Positions 29,154 through 37,495 of a DNA stretch of 64,000 nucleotides are shown here, one piece after another (the stretch's first letter is position 1; each line of letters starts with the position of its first letter). The stretch covers positions 1,426,001-1,490,000 of the forward strand of contig OZ247427.1 of the NCBI GenBank assembly GCA_965232815.1, given 5' to 3'. The notes under the pieces were generated by a model. The model was not told the origin of the DNA. It made no database searches and saw only the letters and a program-made list of their open reading frames with translations. Position numbers and translations under genes: made by a program. The DNA comes from Bin87 sp026710825. GTDB taxonomy: Bacteria > Chloroflexota > Dehalococcoidia > Lucifugimonadales > UBA3495.

Positions 29154-29777
29154 TTATTCGAGGGCGTTGCGGCCGGCGATGGCGCGGCTGAGGGTGGTCT
29201 CATCGGCGAATTCCAGCGAGCCGCCGACGGGGAGGCCGAGGGCCAGGCGGGTGATGCGTATGCCGGTGTCGGCCAGCCGGCGGTGGATAAAGTCGGCGGT
29301 GGCGTCGCCCTCGAGGGTCGGGTTGGTGGCGACGATGAGTTCCTGCAGGGGGTTGTCCTGGTCCTGCAGGCGGGCGAAAAGTTGGGGCAGGTGGATGTCC
29401 TCCGGGCCGATGCCGTTGAGGGGCGACAGGGCTCCGTGGAGGACGTGGTACATGCCGCGATAGACGCGGGTGCGCTCCAGGGCGACGAGGTCGCGGGACT
29501 CCTCGACGACGCAGATCTGGTCGCGGTTGCGCTGGGGGTTGGCGCAGATGGCGCAGGGAGAGGCGTCGGTCAGGTTGCGGCACTCGTCGCAGAAGAGGAT
29601 CATGTCCTTGACGGCGACGATGGCGTCGGCGAGGGCGCGGGCCTCATCGTCCGGTATGTGGGCGATGTGGTAGGCGATGCGCTGGGCGCTCTTGGGGCCG
29701 ATGCCGGGAAGCTGGTGCAGCCGGTCGATGAGCTGGCCGAGGGAACGGGTGGTGCCGGGAGTGGGGTCGGAGGTCAT
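29154..29777 (-). CDS. recR: Recombination mediator RecR
   Basis: 207 residues. LHQLPGIGPKSAQRIAYHI is the helix-hairpin-helix at the start, FCDECRNLTDASPCAICAN the four-Cys zinc finger, and the Toprim core follows (ICVVEESRDLVALERT, YHVLHGALSPLNGIGPEDI, TNPTLEGDAT). A complete RecR; with RecO it assembles on gapped DNA. In most bacteria recR directly follows dnaX-ybaB; here two small genes lie between. Confidence 0.96.
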   Translation of the reverse strand: MTSDPTPGTTRSLGQLIDRLHQLPGIGPKSAQRIAYHIAHIPDDEARALADAIVAVKDMILFCDECRNLTDASPCAICANPQRNRDQICVVEESRDLVALERTRVYRGMYHVLHGALSPLNGIGPEDIHLPQLFARLQDQDNPLQELIVATNPTLEGDATADFIHRRLADTGIRITRLALGLPVGGSLEFADETTLSRAIAGRNALE

Positions 29778-29802
29778 GGTGTGTACGCTGCTGTGCCAGC
29801 AG

Positions 29803-30201
29803 CTATCCGGCGCTCACCGGAGCCGACGGTGAATGAGCAGCGATGACGGGGGCCAGATGCACCGACGCTTGCCGTATATCCACTGCCACCACGTCCCATT
29901 CACTCCCATCGTCGAACCACTGGCGATAGCTCACGAAGTCGCCATTGTCCACCACACGGTAGTCGGCAGTCGGCTTGTCGCCCAGCGTCAGCGTGTCGGT
30001 TGCGGCGTCGTAGCCGCGTTCTGCGCTCAACGGCAGGAACCGACTGACGTCCAGTATGTCTATTCGCGTAACGTTCTCGATACCCTTGTCCTCAAAGTCT
30101 AGTATTACCCTGAAGTCATCCCGCAAAGTCCCGCCGCTGGGTCCCCGGCGGTTCACTATGATGATCAAAGCGTCGTCTTCGGCGTAATATTTAACCTGCA
30201 C
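29803..30201 (-). CDS. DUF2283-like small protein
   Basis: 132 residues from a GTG at 30201 with GGAGGT about 6 bases upstream. The core, KYYAEDDALIIIVNRRGPSG with later GVLDVSRFLPL-type strands, resembles DUF2283, small beta-rich proteins found as partners of DUF4258-type genes. It begins 11 bases inside the upstream gene and lies 25 bases before recR. An antitoxin role is plausible, but the sequence does not prove it. Confidence 0.65.
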   Translation of the reverse strand: MQVKYYAEDDALIIIVNRRGPSGGTLRDDFRVILDFEDKGIENVTRIDILDVSRFLPLSAERGYDAATDTLTLGDKPTADYRVVDNGDFVSYRQWFDDGSEWDVVAVDIRQASVHLAPVIAAHSPSAPVSAG

Positions 30202-30571
30202 CTCGCACCTCCAAGTCTTGGCAGCGTTCCTGAAACCAGGGACGACCCGATTCAGCGATTCGCCTTGTCGCCCACCGGTCGAAATGGGCAGACACAATCT
30301 CGGCGTCATCCAGCGAAACAGGAACTCGCAGCATCACATCTCGGCCGGGAACGAATCCCCAATACGTCGTCGTTACACTGCCTGCATTGTCTGCGCAGGT
30401 GCCGCGCGCAACCCAATTCTCAAGTACGTACTGAATTCTTTCGGCGGTAACCCCCACACGAGGGTTATCGCGCAAGTGCCTGGTCAGCCATCTGGTGACA
30501 CCATTTGCCGTAATGGTCTCCGGTAGTGGTTGCCGTTCCCCTGATGGGCCTACGTCCTGCGGGCCAGCCAT
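30191..30571 (-). CDS. Uncharacterised protein paired with the DUF2283 gene
   Basis: 126 residues with WLTRHLRDNPRVGVTAERIQ and YVLENWVARG in the middle, then a beta-rich YWGFVPGRDVMLRVPVSL block. I do not recognise a named family with confidence; the architecture resembles DUF4258-type toxins that pair with DUF2283. It starts 9 bases after ebfC and overlaps the DUF2283 gene by 11 bases, so the two move and are translated together. Confidence 0.55.
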   Translation of the reverse strand: MAGPQDVGPSGERQPLPETITANGVTRWLTRHLRDNPRVGVTAERIQYVLENWVARGTCADNAGSVTTTYWGFVPGRDVMLRVPVSLDDAEIVSAHFDRWATRRIAESGRPWFQERCQDLEVRGAG

Positions 30572-30580
30572 CCGGCCGGA

Positions 30581-30898
30581 TTAGGTGAGGCCGGGGATAT
30601 TCATGCCGCCCGTTACTGCGCCCATCTTCTCGGCGGCGAGTTCCTGGGTGCGGGTGAAGGCGTCGTTGACGGCGGCGGCGACCAGGTCCTGGAGCAGTTC
30701 GATGTCCGCTTGGTCGAGGTCCGGGACGGCCTCGGGTTCGATGACGACCTCGGTGACTTCCTGCTTGCCGGTCATGGTGACGCGGATCACGCCGCCGCCG
30801 GCGGAGCCCTCGACGCTCATGGCTTCGAGTTCCTCCTGGGCTTTGGCGAGGCGGTTCTGGAGTTGCTGGGCCTGGCGCATCATGCGCTTGTTCATCAT
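30581..30898 (-). CDS. ebfC: YbaB/EbfC nucleoid-associated protein
   Basis: 105 residues. MMNKRMMRQAQQLQNRLAKA is the N-terminal basic helix of YbaB/EbfC, followed by GGGVIRVTMTGKQEVTEVVI and a C-terminal coiled coil ending MGAVTGGMNIPGLT. It dimerises and binds DNA as tweezers. It stands between dnaX and, normally, recR. Confidence 0.93.
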   Translation of the reverse strand: MMNKRMMRQAQQLQNRLAKAQEELEAMSVEGSAGGGVIRVTMTGKQEVTEVVIEPEAVPDLDQADIELLQDLVAAAVNDAFTRTQELAAEKMGAVTGGMNIPGLT

Positions 30899-30915
30899 GG
30901 TGTTGTTATGGCCTC

Positions 30916-32598
30916 CTATTGTTCGTCCAGGATGCGCGCGCCGAGTCCCATAGCAGTGCGGACCAGTGGGCTGTCCTGGATGGAGTTTCGGGCGGGATTT
31001 GCGCCGTCCGCGCTGGCGCCGGCCAGAATTACCTGGAAAGTATGTCGTGAGCCAAAGGACTCTTCGATAGCCTGCTCAATAGTATCACGGACGCGGGGGT
31101 CGCTCAGTTCCTCCTGCATGCGGTCGAGGTTGGCGGCGTTGCTGAAGGGCAGGACGAGGGTGTTGTCGTCGTCGGACAGGTGGACGCTGTTGGACCGGCA
31201 GTCGCGCAGGAGGGCGCCGAGGTTGTACTTGCTGCCCTTGACGCGACCCAGTTGACGCACCGCCTGTTCCCAGCGTCCCTGGAGGCTGTCGGGCGCGGCG
31301 GCGGGAGGGCGGGCTGGCGCGGGCTGATTGTCGGGCGGAGGCGCGGGCGGAGGTCCCGGCGGAGGGGATTGGCGCTGCGGTGGCCGGCCGGCGTTGTCCT
31401 GACGGGGTGGCCGGTTTTGAGTTGGGGGAGCCGCCGCACGCTGAGTAGAGCGACCGCCGGAGGCCTGTTGCGGCGGCATCGGGGGAGCCGCCGGCGCGGG
31501 TTCCTGGGGTATGTCCTGGCGGCAGATTTCGGCGGCGGCGATTTCCAGCGCGAGGGCGGACGGCGCGTCGTAGCGCAAGCCGGCACTGGCCTCGCCCCAG
31601 ATTCGGACGGCGCGGAGGATCCGGTGGGAGTCGGTTTTGTCGATGATCGCGCGGAGACCGGCGAGGGTGTCGTCGGGCAGGTCGAGGTTTTGGCCGGCGT
31701 CCCACGAGAGGAGGAGCATGGAGCGAAGGAGATCGAGGGTCTGGCGATGCAGCTGGCGGGGTTCGCCGCCCTCCCAGACGACATCATTGATGGTTTCGAG
31801 AGAGCCGGTGGTGTCTCCCGAGAGCATTTTCTGGGCGAGAGCGAGGTAGGCGTCGCTGCGGACGAGGCCGAGGGATTCCTCGACGTCGCGCAGGGTGATG
31901 TCGGAATCGGATGAGACAGCCAGTTGTTCGAGGATGTTCAGGGCGTCGCGCATGGAGCCGCCGGCGTTGCGGGCGATCATGCGCAGGGCGTCGGGGTGGA
32001 TGGCGATGGCTTCCTGGTCGGTGATGTAGGCGAGGCGGTCGTGGATGGTCTGGCCGGGCAGGCGGCGGAAGTCGTAGCGCTGGCAGCGGGAGAGGATGGT
32101 GGGCAGGAGGCGGTCGGCCTCGGTGGTGCAGAGTATGAATATGACGTGTCCCGGAGGTTCCTCCAGGGTCTTCAGGAATGCGTTGGAGGCCTCGCGGGTG
32201 AGCATGTGAGCTTCGTCGATGATGTAGACCTTGCGGCGGTTCTGGGCGGGCTGGAAGTTGACCTTTTCGCGAATCTCGCGGATTTCCTCCACGCCGCGGT
32301 TGCTGGCGGCGTCCAGCTCGATGATGTCGAGGTTGCGGCCCTCGTTGATGGAGACGCAGATGGCGCATTGTTCGCAGGGGTCGCCCCGCTGCGGGTCGAG
32401 GCAGTTGACGGCCTTGGCGAGCACGCGGGCGGTGGTGGTCTTGCCGCTGCCGCGGGTGCCGCAGAACAGGTAGCTGTGGCTGACACGGTCCTGGAGCACG
32501 GCCTGTTTCAGCGTATTGGCAACGTGCTCCTGGCCGGCCAGGTCGCTGAACGTGCCGGGCCGCCACTTGCGGTAATAGACTTGCGCTGAGGTGGTCAT
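30916..32598 (-). CDS. dnaX: DNA polymerase III gamma/tau subunit
   Basis: 560 residues. AAA+ clamp-loader motor with Walker A FCGTRGSGKTTTARVLA, a zinc-binding CLDPQRGDPCEQCAIC, Walker B IIDEAHMLTREASNAFL, and sensor LCTTEADRLLPTILSRCQR. A proline-rich linker spans roughly residues 365-440 (PAPPMPPQQ and PPGPPPAPPPDNQPAP) before a C-terminal domain. It loads the sliding clamp. It is the first gene of the minus-strand run that goes through ebfC, recR and recO. Confidence 0.96.
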   Translation of the reverse strand: MTTSAQVYYRKWRPGTFSDLAGQEHVANTLKQAVLQDRVSHSYLFCGTRGSGKTTTARVLAKAVNCLDPQRGDPCEQCAICVSINEGRNLDIIELDAASNRGVEEIREIREKVNFQPAQNRRKVYIIDEAHMLTREASNAFLKTLEEPPGHVIFILCTTEADRLLPTILSRCQRYDFRRLPGQTIHDRLAYITDQEAIAIHPDALRMIARNAGGSMRDALNILEQLAVSSDSDITLRDVEESLGLVRSDAYLALAQKMLSGDTTGSLETINDVVWEGGEPRQLHRQTLDLLRSMLLLSWDAGQNLDLPDDTLAGLRAIIDKTDSHRILRAVRIWGEASAGLRYDAPSALALEIAAAEICRQDIPQEPAPAAPPMPPQQASGGRSTQRAAAPPTQNRPPRQDNAGRPPQRQSPPPGPPPAPPPDNQPAPARPPAAAPDSLQGRWEQAVRQLGRVKGSKYNLGALLRDCRSNSVHLSDDDNTLVLPFSNAANLDRMQEELSDPRVRDTIEQAIEESFGSRHTFQVILAGASADGANPARNSIQDSPLVRTAMGLGARILDEQ

Positions 32599-32658
32599 GA
32601 AAAGGGAAATTCAAGCGTGAAGATTCAGGGGATTCCAGCAGACTCAATGATAACGCGA

Positions 32659-32688
32659 ACGGCCCCGCTTGTGCCAGAGCGGGGCCGT
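32659..32688 (-). terminator. Hairpin between brnTA and dnaX
   Basis: ACGGCCCCGCT (32659-32669) pairs with AGCGGGGCCGT (32678-32688), 11 bp with an 8-base loop. It lies after the brnA stop on the minus strand and ahead of dnaX. The following minus-strand bases are only weakly T-rich, so it may be a partial terminator or attenuator. Confidence 0.55.
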
Positions 32689-32712
32689 CAGCGGGTTCCG
32701 ATGGTGTGGGAT

Positions 32713-32898
32713 TTAATCAGCCGGCGTGGTTTCGGTATGCTCGGCGGGTTCCGTGGGCTGGGACAGCTTGAGGTTGGGGAAGCTGACACGCCTGGCCTTG
32801 CTCCAGTCGACGTAGTCCATGGAGTCATGGGTTTCCCAGAAGGCGCGTTCCTCGGCCTCGGTTTCGAAGTACGGAACTGGCTTAAGCTTCTTGGGCAT
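32713..32898 (-). CDS. brnA: BrnA-type antitoxin (CopG-like)
   Basis: 61 residues with ERAFWETHDSMDYVDWSKAR, the signature of the short CopG/BrnA antitoxin group, and SFPNLKLS after it. It starts 17 bases inside the BrnT gene, giving tight coupling of the kind seen in brnTA operons. It should bind the toxin and repress the promoter at 33233-33260. Confidence 0.78.
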   Translation of the reverse strand: MPKKLKPVPYFETEAEERAFWETHDSMDYVDWSKARRVSFPNLKLSQPTEPAEHTETTPAD

Positions 32899-33184
32899 AA
32901 CGTTCTCGCTCCCTACGGTTCATATCGCGAGCGGATATGATACGGATTAAAGCCCCTTCGTTTCGCAATGTAAAGGTAACGTGCAGTCGTCTTCCCGAGT
33001 CAGCGATGCCGAAAGCGTTGAGACGACGCTCCTGCTGGCTGTGGGCAGTATCGTCAACAATCAAAAGAGGGTGATTGGAGAAAACCTGCTCTGCCTCGTT
33101 TTGATCGACGCCGTGAGAGTCAATGTTTTTGCGCGCGTTGCCCTCGTCCCATTGGAAGCCGGAAACCCGGCTGAGGTCGATCAT
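32882..33184 (-). CDS. brnT: BrnT-type RNase toxin
   Basis: 100 residues with FQWDEGNARKNIDSHGVDQNEAEQVF, the characteristic start of BrnT, and later SGRRLHVTFTLR...RIISARDMNRRERERY, where His/Arg side chains form the RNase site of the family. It is the first gene of the pair, which is unusual for toxin-antitoxin systems but standard for brnTA. Confidence 0.85.
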   Translation of the reverse strand: MIDLSRVSGFQWDEGNARKNIDSHGVDQNEAEQVFSNHPLLIVDDTAHSQQERRLNAFGIADSGRRLHVTFTLRNEGALIRIISARDMNRRERERYAQEA

Positions 33185-33232
33185 TGATGGAACATGCTCA
33201 CAGATTGAGGTTGCCTTGTAGTCGTCGTAATT

Positions 33233-33260
33233 ATTATATCCGCTGTAATTGGATATTCAA
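33233..33260 (-). promoter_or_regulatory. Candidate brnTA promoter with overlapping inverted repeat
   Basis: On the minus strand TTGAAT (33260-33255), a 16-base spacer and a perfect TATAAT (33238-33233). An inverted repeat ATATCC/GGATAT (33236-33256, 9-base spacer) overlaps it, a plausible BrnA operator. Expected start near 33226, giving a leader of about 42 bases before brnT. Confidence 0.55.
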
Positions 33261-33314
33261 TTGCACATGAGGTCATAATGATCGCCCAATACTGATTGGA
33301 ATGGCCTCAATCCC

Positions 33315-35300
33315 TCAGTTGTTGAACCGGGGCGGTTCGGTGATTTCGAGCAATGGTCGGTCGGTGTCGTACATCGCGTAGGTACCGGAAACCCAATTCG
33401 ACCGATCGCAATTCACGGTGTACACGGCGCCTGGACAGCGATGCTCCTTGAGGTCAGACCGGTACCATATCGGACCAACGTAGTAGCATTCGCCAGGAAT
33501 CACTTCCCTCGACTCGTCCTCAAGAACGGTTCCCTGGAATTGCAGCAGTATTGGATGGCGTGCATTTTCCAAGGTCGCGCTGGGCCGGTCGGCGAGGTAG
33601 AGCCACGTATCCTGGCGGGGATGGCTGCCTACGAAACACCCTGCGACGTACTGTCCGACTCCGTGGGCGCGGCCGAGCTGGCCGGGCAGGGAGCCGCGTT
33701 GTTCCATCAGTACCGGGTCGGGATAGGGCGGGGGTGTAGGTGTGGGTGTCGGAGGTATGGGTGTCGCGGTCGGCGCCGGGGTATTGGTTGACGTAGGTGT
33801 CGGTGGCGGTATGGGAGTGGCGGTCGGCTGAGTGGGCGCAGCGGTTGCGGCCACCATGGCCGAGATGTCTGGCGTTTCGGTAGGTGGCGGTAGCGGTGTA
33901 TCGGTAGGCGGTAGCAATGGAGTGTTGGTGGGAGCCGGTATGGCTGTGGGCGTCGGGTCGGGCGCGGCGGTAGCGGTGGGTTGGACGATGGATGCGACGG
34001 GGATTGAGGTAGGTACGGGTGGCGGCGAGTAGCCGGCTCCGATGGAGCCGAGAACCGGCACCAGGCCGCCCAGGAATGCGCAGGACGCGACCATTGCCAG
34101 GATGCCCACGATGCCGGCGCCGACAACCAGCTGAACTGTTCGCGACAGCGTGGGAGCCGACGGTTGAGATGGCTGCTGCCCGACTGGATGGGGAGCGGAC
34201 GTGGTGGCCGTTTGGGATGAGGGTGCGCCCGGGCTTGAGGCTTGCCCCCGGCTTCGTGACCGTCTCCGGATGACGGTGCGGCGCGTGGTTCCCTGCTGGC
34301 GGTGGAGTTCGAGGGCGCGGTTCAGAGCGATGATCCAGTCCTCGGGGCTGGGACGGTTGCCGGTGCCGGTCCGGAGCAGGAACGGATCGAACGCTTCGCA
34401 GAACAGGTGCTTGAGTTCCGGGCGAAGGTTGTCCCAGTTTTCCTGGTACTGGGCGACGGGCTGCTTGTAGTCGTCCGGGACGGTGTTGTCCTCGTTGTAT
34501 GGGAAGTAGCCGTTCCTGATTTTCTCGCCGAGTTCGGTGACCGCGTCCTCATCGTCGGGGGCGATCCGGCTCATGTAGGGGTGGTAGCCGCCCATGACCA
34601 GTTTGAAAATGATGACGGCCAGCCCAAAAAGGTCGTCGTTCGGCGTCCGATCAATCTCGCTGAACCGAACCCCCTGCAGCCGTGGCGGTGTGTAGTCCTC
34701 GCGGCCTACGGTGCAGCGGTACAGTCGGCCACGGTCCGGGTCGCTGATCTGGATGGCGTCGATGTCGACGATGATGACCTCGGATCGGGCGTTGATCAGG
34801 ACGTTCTTCTCGTTCACATCGCCGATGACGTGTCCGGCCGCGTGGATCTGGCGGACCGCTTCGGCGAGGTTGCGGGCCATCCGCAGCAGGTGAGAGTCGT
34901 CGAAGGATGTGTTCAGTTCCTGTTCAGCGCTGCGGCGGGCCGCCGGGTTGAAAAATGCCTGGCTCTCACGGAACTGGGACAGGTCGACGTGGGGCATCAG
35001 GAACCCGACAATCCGGTTGGAATCGTCGTACAGGACGTCGTCGGGCCAGGCGAAGGGTGGGAGGGACCGCGATCGTCGGACGCCGAACATCCCGCCGCTC
35101 TGGCTTGGGGCAGCGACCACGGCAGGCCGCTGGCGAACCATCACCGCGATTTTTTCGCTGGCGCGTGCGGTTGGGTTATGCCAGATTTTGGCGACCTGCC
35201 CGCGGTTGCTCTGCACCCTGAAAACCGCGCCCTCGCCGCCGCTGCCGACCTCCGCGCCGAGGCGGATGCGGTTGCCGCGACTGTCGCGATAGTCCGGCAC
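33315..35300 (-). CDS. Membrane serine/threonine kinase of a TerY-P-type triad
   Basis: 661 residues from a GTG at 35300, one base after the PP2C stop. The kinase core (about 1-330) has a GSGGEGAVF loop, VAKIWH lysine, the catalytic HVIGDVNEKNVLI (D and N conserved, the HRD shortened), and IIVDIDAIQI in the DFG position. A linker leads to one transmembrane helix near residues 390-410, a Pro/Thr-rich stretch (about 430-540: PTPTSTNTPAPTAT) and a cysteine-containing C-terminal domain with CYYVGPIWY and CPGAVYTVNCDRS. It should sit in the membrane with the sensor outside and the kinase inside. Confidence 0.85.
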   Translation of the reverse strand: MPDYRDSRGNRIRLGAEVGSGGEGAVFRVQSNRGQVAKIWHNPTARASEKIAVMVRQRPAVVAAPSQSGGMFGVRRSRSLPPFAWPDDVLYDDSNRIVGFLMPHVDLSQFRESQAFFNPAARRSAEQELNTSFDDSHLLRMARNLAEAVRQIHAAGHVIGDVNEKNVLINARSEVIIVDIDAIQISDPDRGRLYRCTVGREDYTPPRLQGVRFSEIDRTPNDDLFGLAVIIFKLVMGGYHPYMSRIAPDDEDAVTELGEKIRNGYFPYNEDNTVPDDYKQPVAQYQENWDNLRPELKHLFCEAFDPFLLRTGTGNRPSPEDWIIALNRALELHRQQGTTRRTVIRRRSRSRGQASSPGAPSSQTATTSAPHPVGQQPSQPSAPTLSRTVQLVVGAGIVGILAMVASCAFLGGLVPVLGSIGAGYSPPPVPTSIPVASIVQPTATAAPDPTPTAIPAPTNTPLLPPTDTPLPPPTETPDISAMVAATAAPTQPTATPIPPPTPTSTNTPAPTATPIPPTPTPTPPPYPDPVLMEQRGSLPGQLGRAHGVGQYVAGCFVGSHPRQDTWLYLADRPSATLENARHPILLQFQGTVLEDESREVIPGECYYVGPIWYRSDLKEHRCPGAVYTVNCDRSNWVSGTYAMYDTDRPLLEITEPPRFNN

Positions 35301-35301
35301 G

Positions 35302-36129
35302 TCAGGCTTCCGCGCGTCGGGCCAGCAACAGGGAAAGGTCGTCGTTGGTCCTGGCGTTGACCCGGGGCGACTTCAGGAATCGCCGGAGGCCGACGTACGC
35401 GGACAGTTCGTCAGGCTGCTGTTCCAGCCAGGAGAAAACTCCGCGAAAGAAGGGCGTGTGAGGGACGGGTTCGGTAGGGTCGCGGTAGTCGAGCACGAGG
35501 TTCTGGATACCGTCGGAAAACATGGCGATGTACCTGGCGCGCAAGCCTGGAATGACACTGACCTGCAGGGTGTCGAGGTACCGAGACTCGGTAACGAAGC
35601 TGGTCTCGTTGGCGTATTCGCCCTGGTCAGGATGGGTGATGAGGGCGTACTCATCGTCGTCGCCGGAGGCCACGACCGCGCCGTCGCCGATTTGCGCCGC
35701 GCCCAACAGCCCGTTCACATGCACGGCGACGAGCAGGGTAGTGGCATACTCGCGGGGTCGATGCTCGTTGGCCTCCGCGAGGTCGTTGACGGCATGGTGG
35801 GCTGCGTCGATGGATGCGGCCAGTATTTGCTGCAGGGCCTCAGGGTCAACGGACCTTGGCCGGCCAGCCAGCGAGCCGGCGATGGCATTGATGCTCGAGG
35901 CGGCGGCGAGACGGGAACCCTGATCACTGTACGGGGCTGAGCCGGCGCCGTCGGCCACGGCAGCGATCAGGGTGTCGGCCGGCGCGCCCGTTATGGGCAG
36001 GCAGCGGAATTGGGTGGAGTCCTGGCAGGGCTGGCCGGTTCGCAGGTGAGCAGTTCCCACCACGGACGCGGACGCCATTTTCCATCGCGGTACATCGGGG
36101 ACGGCGCCCGCCAACTCGCGGTCGCCCAT
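35302..36129 (-). CDS. PP2C-type protein phosphatase of the same triad
   Basis: 275 residues from the ATG at 36129, which shares its last base pair with the stop of the vWA gene (TGATG overlap); a longer frame to 36219 overlaps that gene and is rejected. Metal-binding Asp37 (CQDSTQF) and Asp60 (VADGAGSAPYSDQGS) match PP2C_2 phosphatases, with GDGAVVASGDDDEYALITHP later. It would dephosphorylate the kinase and its partners. Confidence 0.88.
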   Translation of the reverse strand: MGDRELAGAVPDVPRWKMASASVVGTAHLRTGQPCQDSTQFRCLPITGAPADTLIAAVADGAGSAPYSDQGSRLAAASSINAIAGSLAGRPRSVDPEALQQILAASIDAAHHAVNDLAEANEHRPREYATTLLVAVHVNGLLGAAQIGDGAVVASGDDDEYALITHPDQGEYANETSFVTESRYLDTLQVSVIPGLRARYIAMFSDGIQNLVLDYRDPTEPVPHTPFFRGVFSWLEQQPDELSAYVGLRRFLKSPRVNARTNDDLSLLLARRAEA

Positions 36130-36827
36130 CAGAAGTCCAGGTAGTCGTCCTGACTGGGCAGGGTCAAACGGTCGCCGACCTGGGAGGACGAGATTTGCGA
36201 TAGTGAGTTGGACAGCCACTGGAAGATCCCGTTGAGCTGGGCCTGGTGCAAGGGCTTAGCGGGCCTATGCGGCGCCATCATGGAGGACAGCGTGGGGATG
36301 TCGGCGTCGTCATCGATTCCGAATGAGAAGACGGCGGCGTGTCGGTCCTGTTCCGCCTCCCTGACGCGCTCGGTAGCCGCCTGGATTGCCTCGGGCGAAT
36401 CGTGTTCAGGGTAGCCGTCGGTGAGGAGCATGACGATGGGCCGGTAGTAGGCGATACCGTTGGTGCGATAGGCCCTCTTGCGCTCTTCGATCATCTCGAG
36501 ACCGTGATTGAGGGCACCGGCGATGGAGGTGCCGCCGGCGGCGGACAGGGTGGGCGGCTGGAACTCGCCGGCGGTGACAAAGTCCTGTATGACCCTGACC
36601 TCATGGTTGAAGGCAACGACAGCGATTTCGGCCCGAAGCGCGGTCAGTGAATCGGCGGTCACCTCCTGCCTGAAAGCTTTGATTCCGTCGTTGACGGCCT
36701 GAATCCTGCTGCCGGTCATGGAGCCCGAGACATCCAGCAGCAGCACGCACGGGCAACGAGGTTCGGGGTTGTCGGCAAATTCCACCATGTCCTCGAGGTG
36801 AGAATCGCCAATGGCGTTTTCCGGCAT
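36129..36827 (-). CDS. von Willebrand A domain protein (TerY-like)
   Basis: 232 residues. The MIDAS motif DVSGSMTGSRI (Asp32, Ser34, Ser36) is in CVLLLDVSGSM, followed by the Thr and Asp positions in FVTAGEFQPPTLSAAGGTSI and MLLTDGYPEHDSPEA. It is the first gene of the three, so the order vWA-PP2C-kinase matches the TerY-P triads described from Ter-dependent stress-response loci. An AAGGAGGGG site precedes its ATG. Confidence 0.88.
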   Translation of the reverse strand: MPENAIGDSHLEDMVEFADNPEPRCPCVLLLDVSGSMTGSRIQAVNDGIKAFRQEVTADSLTALRAEIAVVAFNHEVRVIQDFVTAGEFQPPTLSAAGGTSIAGALNHGLEMIEERKRAYRTNGIAYYRPIVMLLTDGYPEHDSPEAIQAATERVREAEQDRHAAVFSFGIDDDADIPTLSSMMAPHRPAKPLHQAQLNGIFQWLSNSLSQISSSQVGDRLTLPSQDDYLDF

Positions 36828-36914
36828 ATCCCCTCCTTGTAGTGCGAACTCCGGAAGTACGATTGCTGGCGGACATCACGAAATAGGCACCGACGGGCCG
36901 CCACATCATCAAAA

Positions 36915-36943
36915 ACTGTAATAGCCGGTGTGTGGCGTGTCAA
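36915..36943 (-). promoter_or_regulatory. Candidate promoter of the vWA-PP2C-kinase operon
   Basis: On the minus strand a perfect TTGACA (36943-36938), a 17-base spacer and TACAGT (36920-36915). The -35 sits inside the inverted repeat described next, so a bound regulator would block it. Expected start near 36908, 81 bases before the vWA gene. Confidence 0.5.
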
Positions 36944-36964
36944 ATTTGATGTGATTTGACACGC
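36935..36964. promoter_or_regulatory. 11-bp inverted repeat overlapping the -35 box
   Basis: GCGTGTCAAAT (36935-36945) and ATTTGACACGC (36954-36964) with an 8-base spacer, a perfect palindrome. CACATCAAA is repeated at 22-base distance on the minus strand nearby. Probable operator of the triad. Confidence 0.55.
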
Positions 36965-37095
36965 GTTTTGATGTGCGCACAGCCCGCGAGGCGGTGGGCA
37001 CGGGTTCAGGGTGGTCACCTCCAGCGAACGTTGAGTTGGCCGTAGTGCCACGTATTAGTGAGTGTCTTGGGCTCTGGGATTGCATCCATCGTAGC

Positions 37096-37124
37096 TTGAC
37101 GTGCAGTATCGTTATTGATATCAT
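37096..37124 (+). promoter_or_regulatory. Candidate hicAB promoter
   Basis: TTGACG (37096-37101), 17-base spacer and TATCAT (37119-37124). A GATATC palindrome overlaps the -10 box, a possible HicB operator. The start would be near 37131, giving a leader of about 119 bases that includes a strong GGAGGAGG site before a 31-codon open frame at 37221-37316. Confidence 0.45.
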
Positions 37125-37249
37125 GCGTCTCGCTTGCTAATGGGCGAGTAGTTTGGACGGCTTGGTCATTAACCAGAAACTACTTCCACTGAACATTGCA
37201 GCATACCGGAGGAGGGCGACATGCATAATTCTTACCTTGAGGTAATAGT

Positions 37250-37495
37250 ATGGATATCGGGTCTGCAATCCAGACGCTGCGGAGTAACCCACAAGGGGTT
37301 CGGTTCAGTGAGTTAGTCGAAATATGCGACCGGTTCTTTGGGGAGCCGCGGCAGAGGGGTACCAGCCACCGGGTTTACCGCACACCGTGGCCGGGTGACC
37401 CCAGGGTCAACATACAGAATGACCGTGGCATGGCAAAGGCGTACCAGGTGCGGCAGGTAATTAAAGCTCTTGAGAAACTGAACAATGACGGCTGA
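37250..37495 (+). CDS. hicA: HicA-type mRNA interferase toxin
   Basis: 81 residues. The core GTSHRVYRTPWPGDPRVNIQ carries the His that acts in the RNase fold of HicA (double-stranded RNA-binding-like), followed by AKAYQVRQVIKALEKL. GAGGTAA lies just before the ATG. It precedes and overlaps hicB by 11 bases. Confidence 0.85.
   Translation: MDIGSAIQTLRSNPQGVRFSELVEICDRFFGEPRQRGTSHRVYRTPWPGDPRVNIQNDRGMAKAYQVRQVIKALEKLNNDG

Noticed and set aside
36130..36219. An upstream start that would extend PP2C by 30 residues
   Set aside because: It overlaps the vWA gene by 91 bases and lacks a ribosome site; the TGATG overlap is a more natural coupling point.
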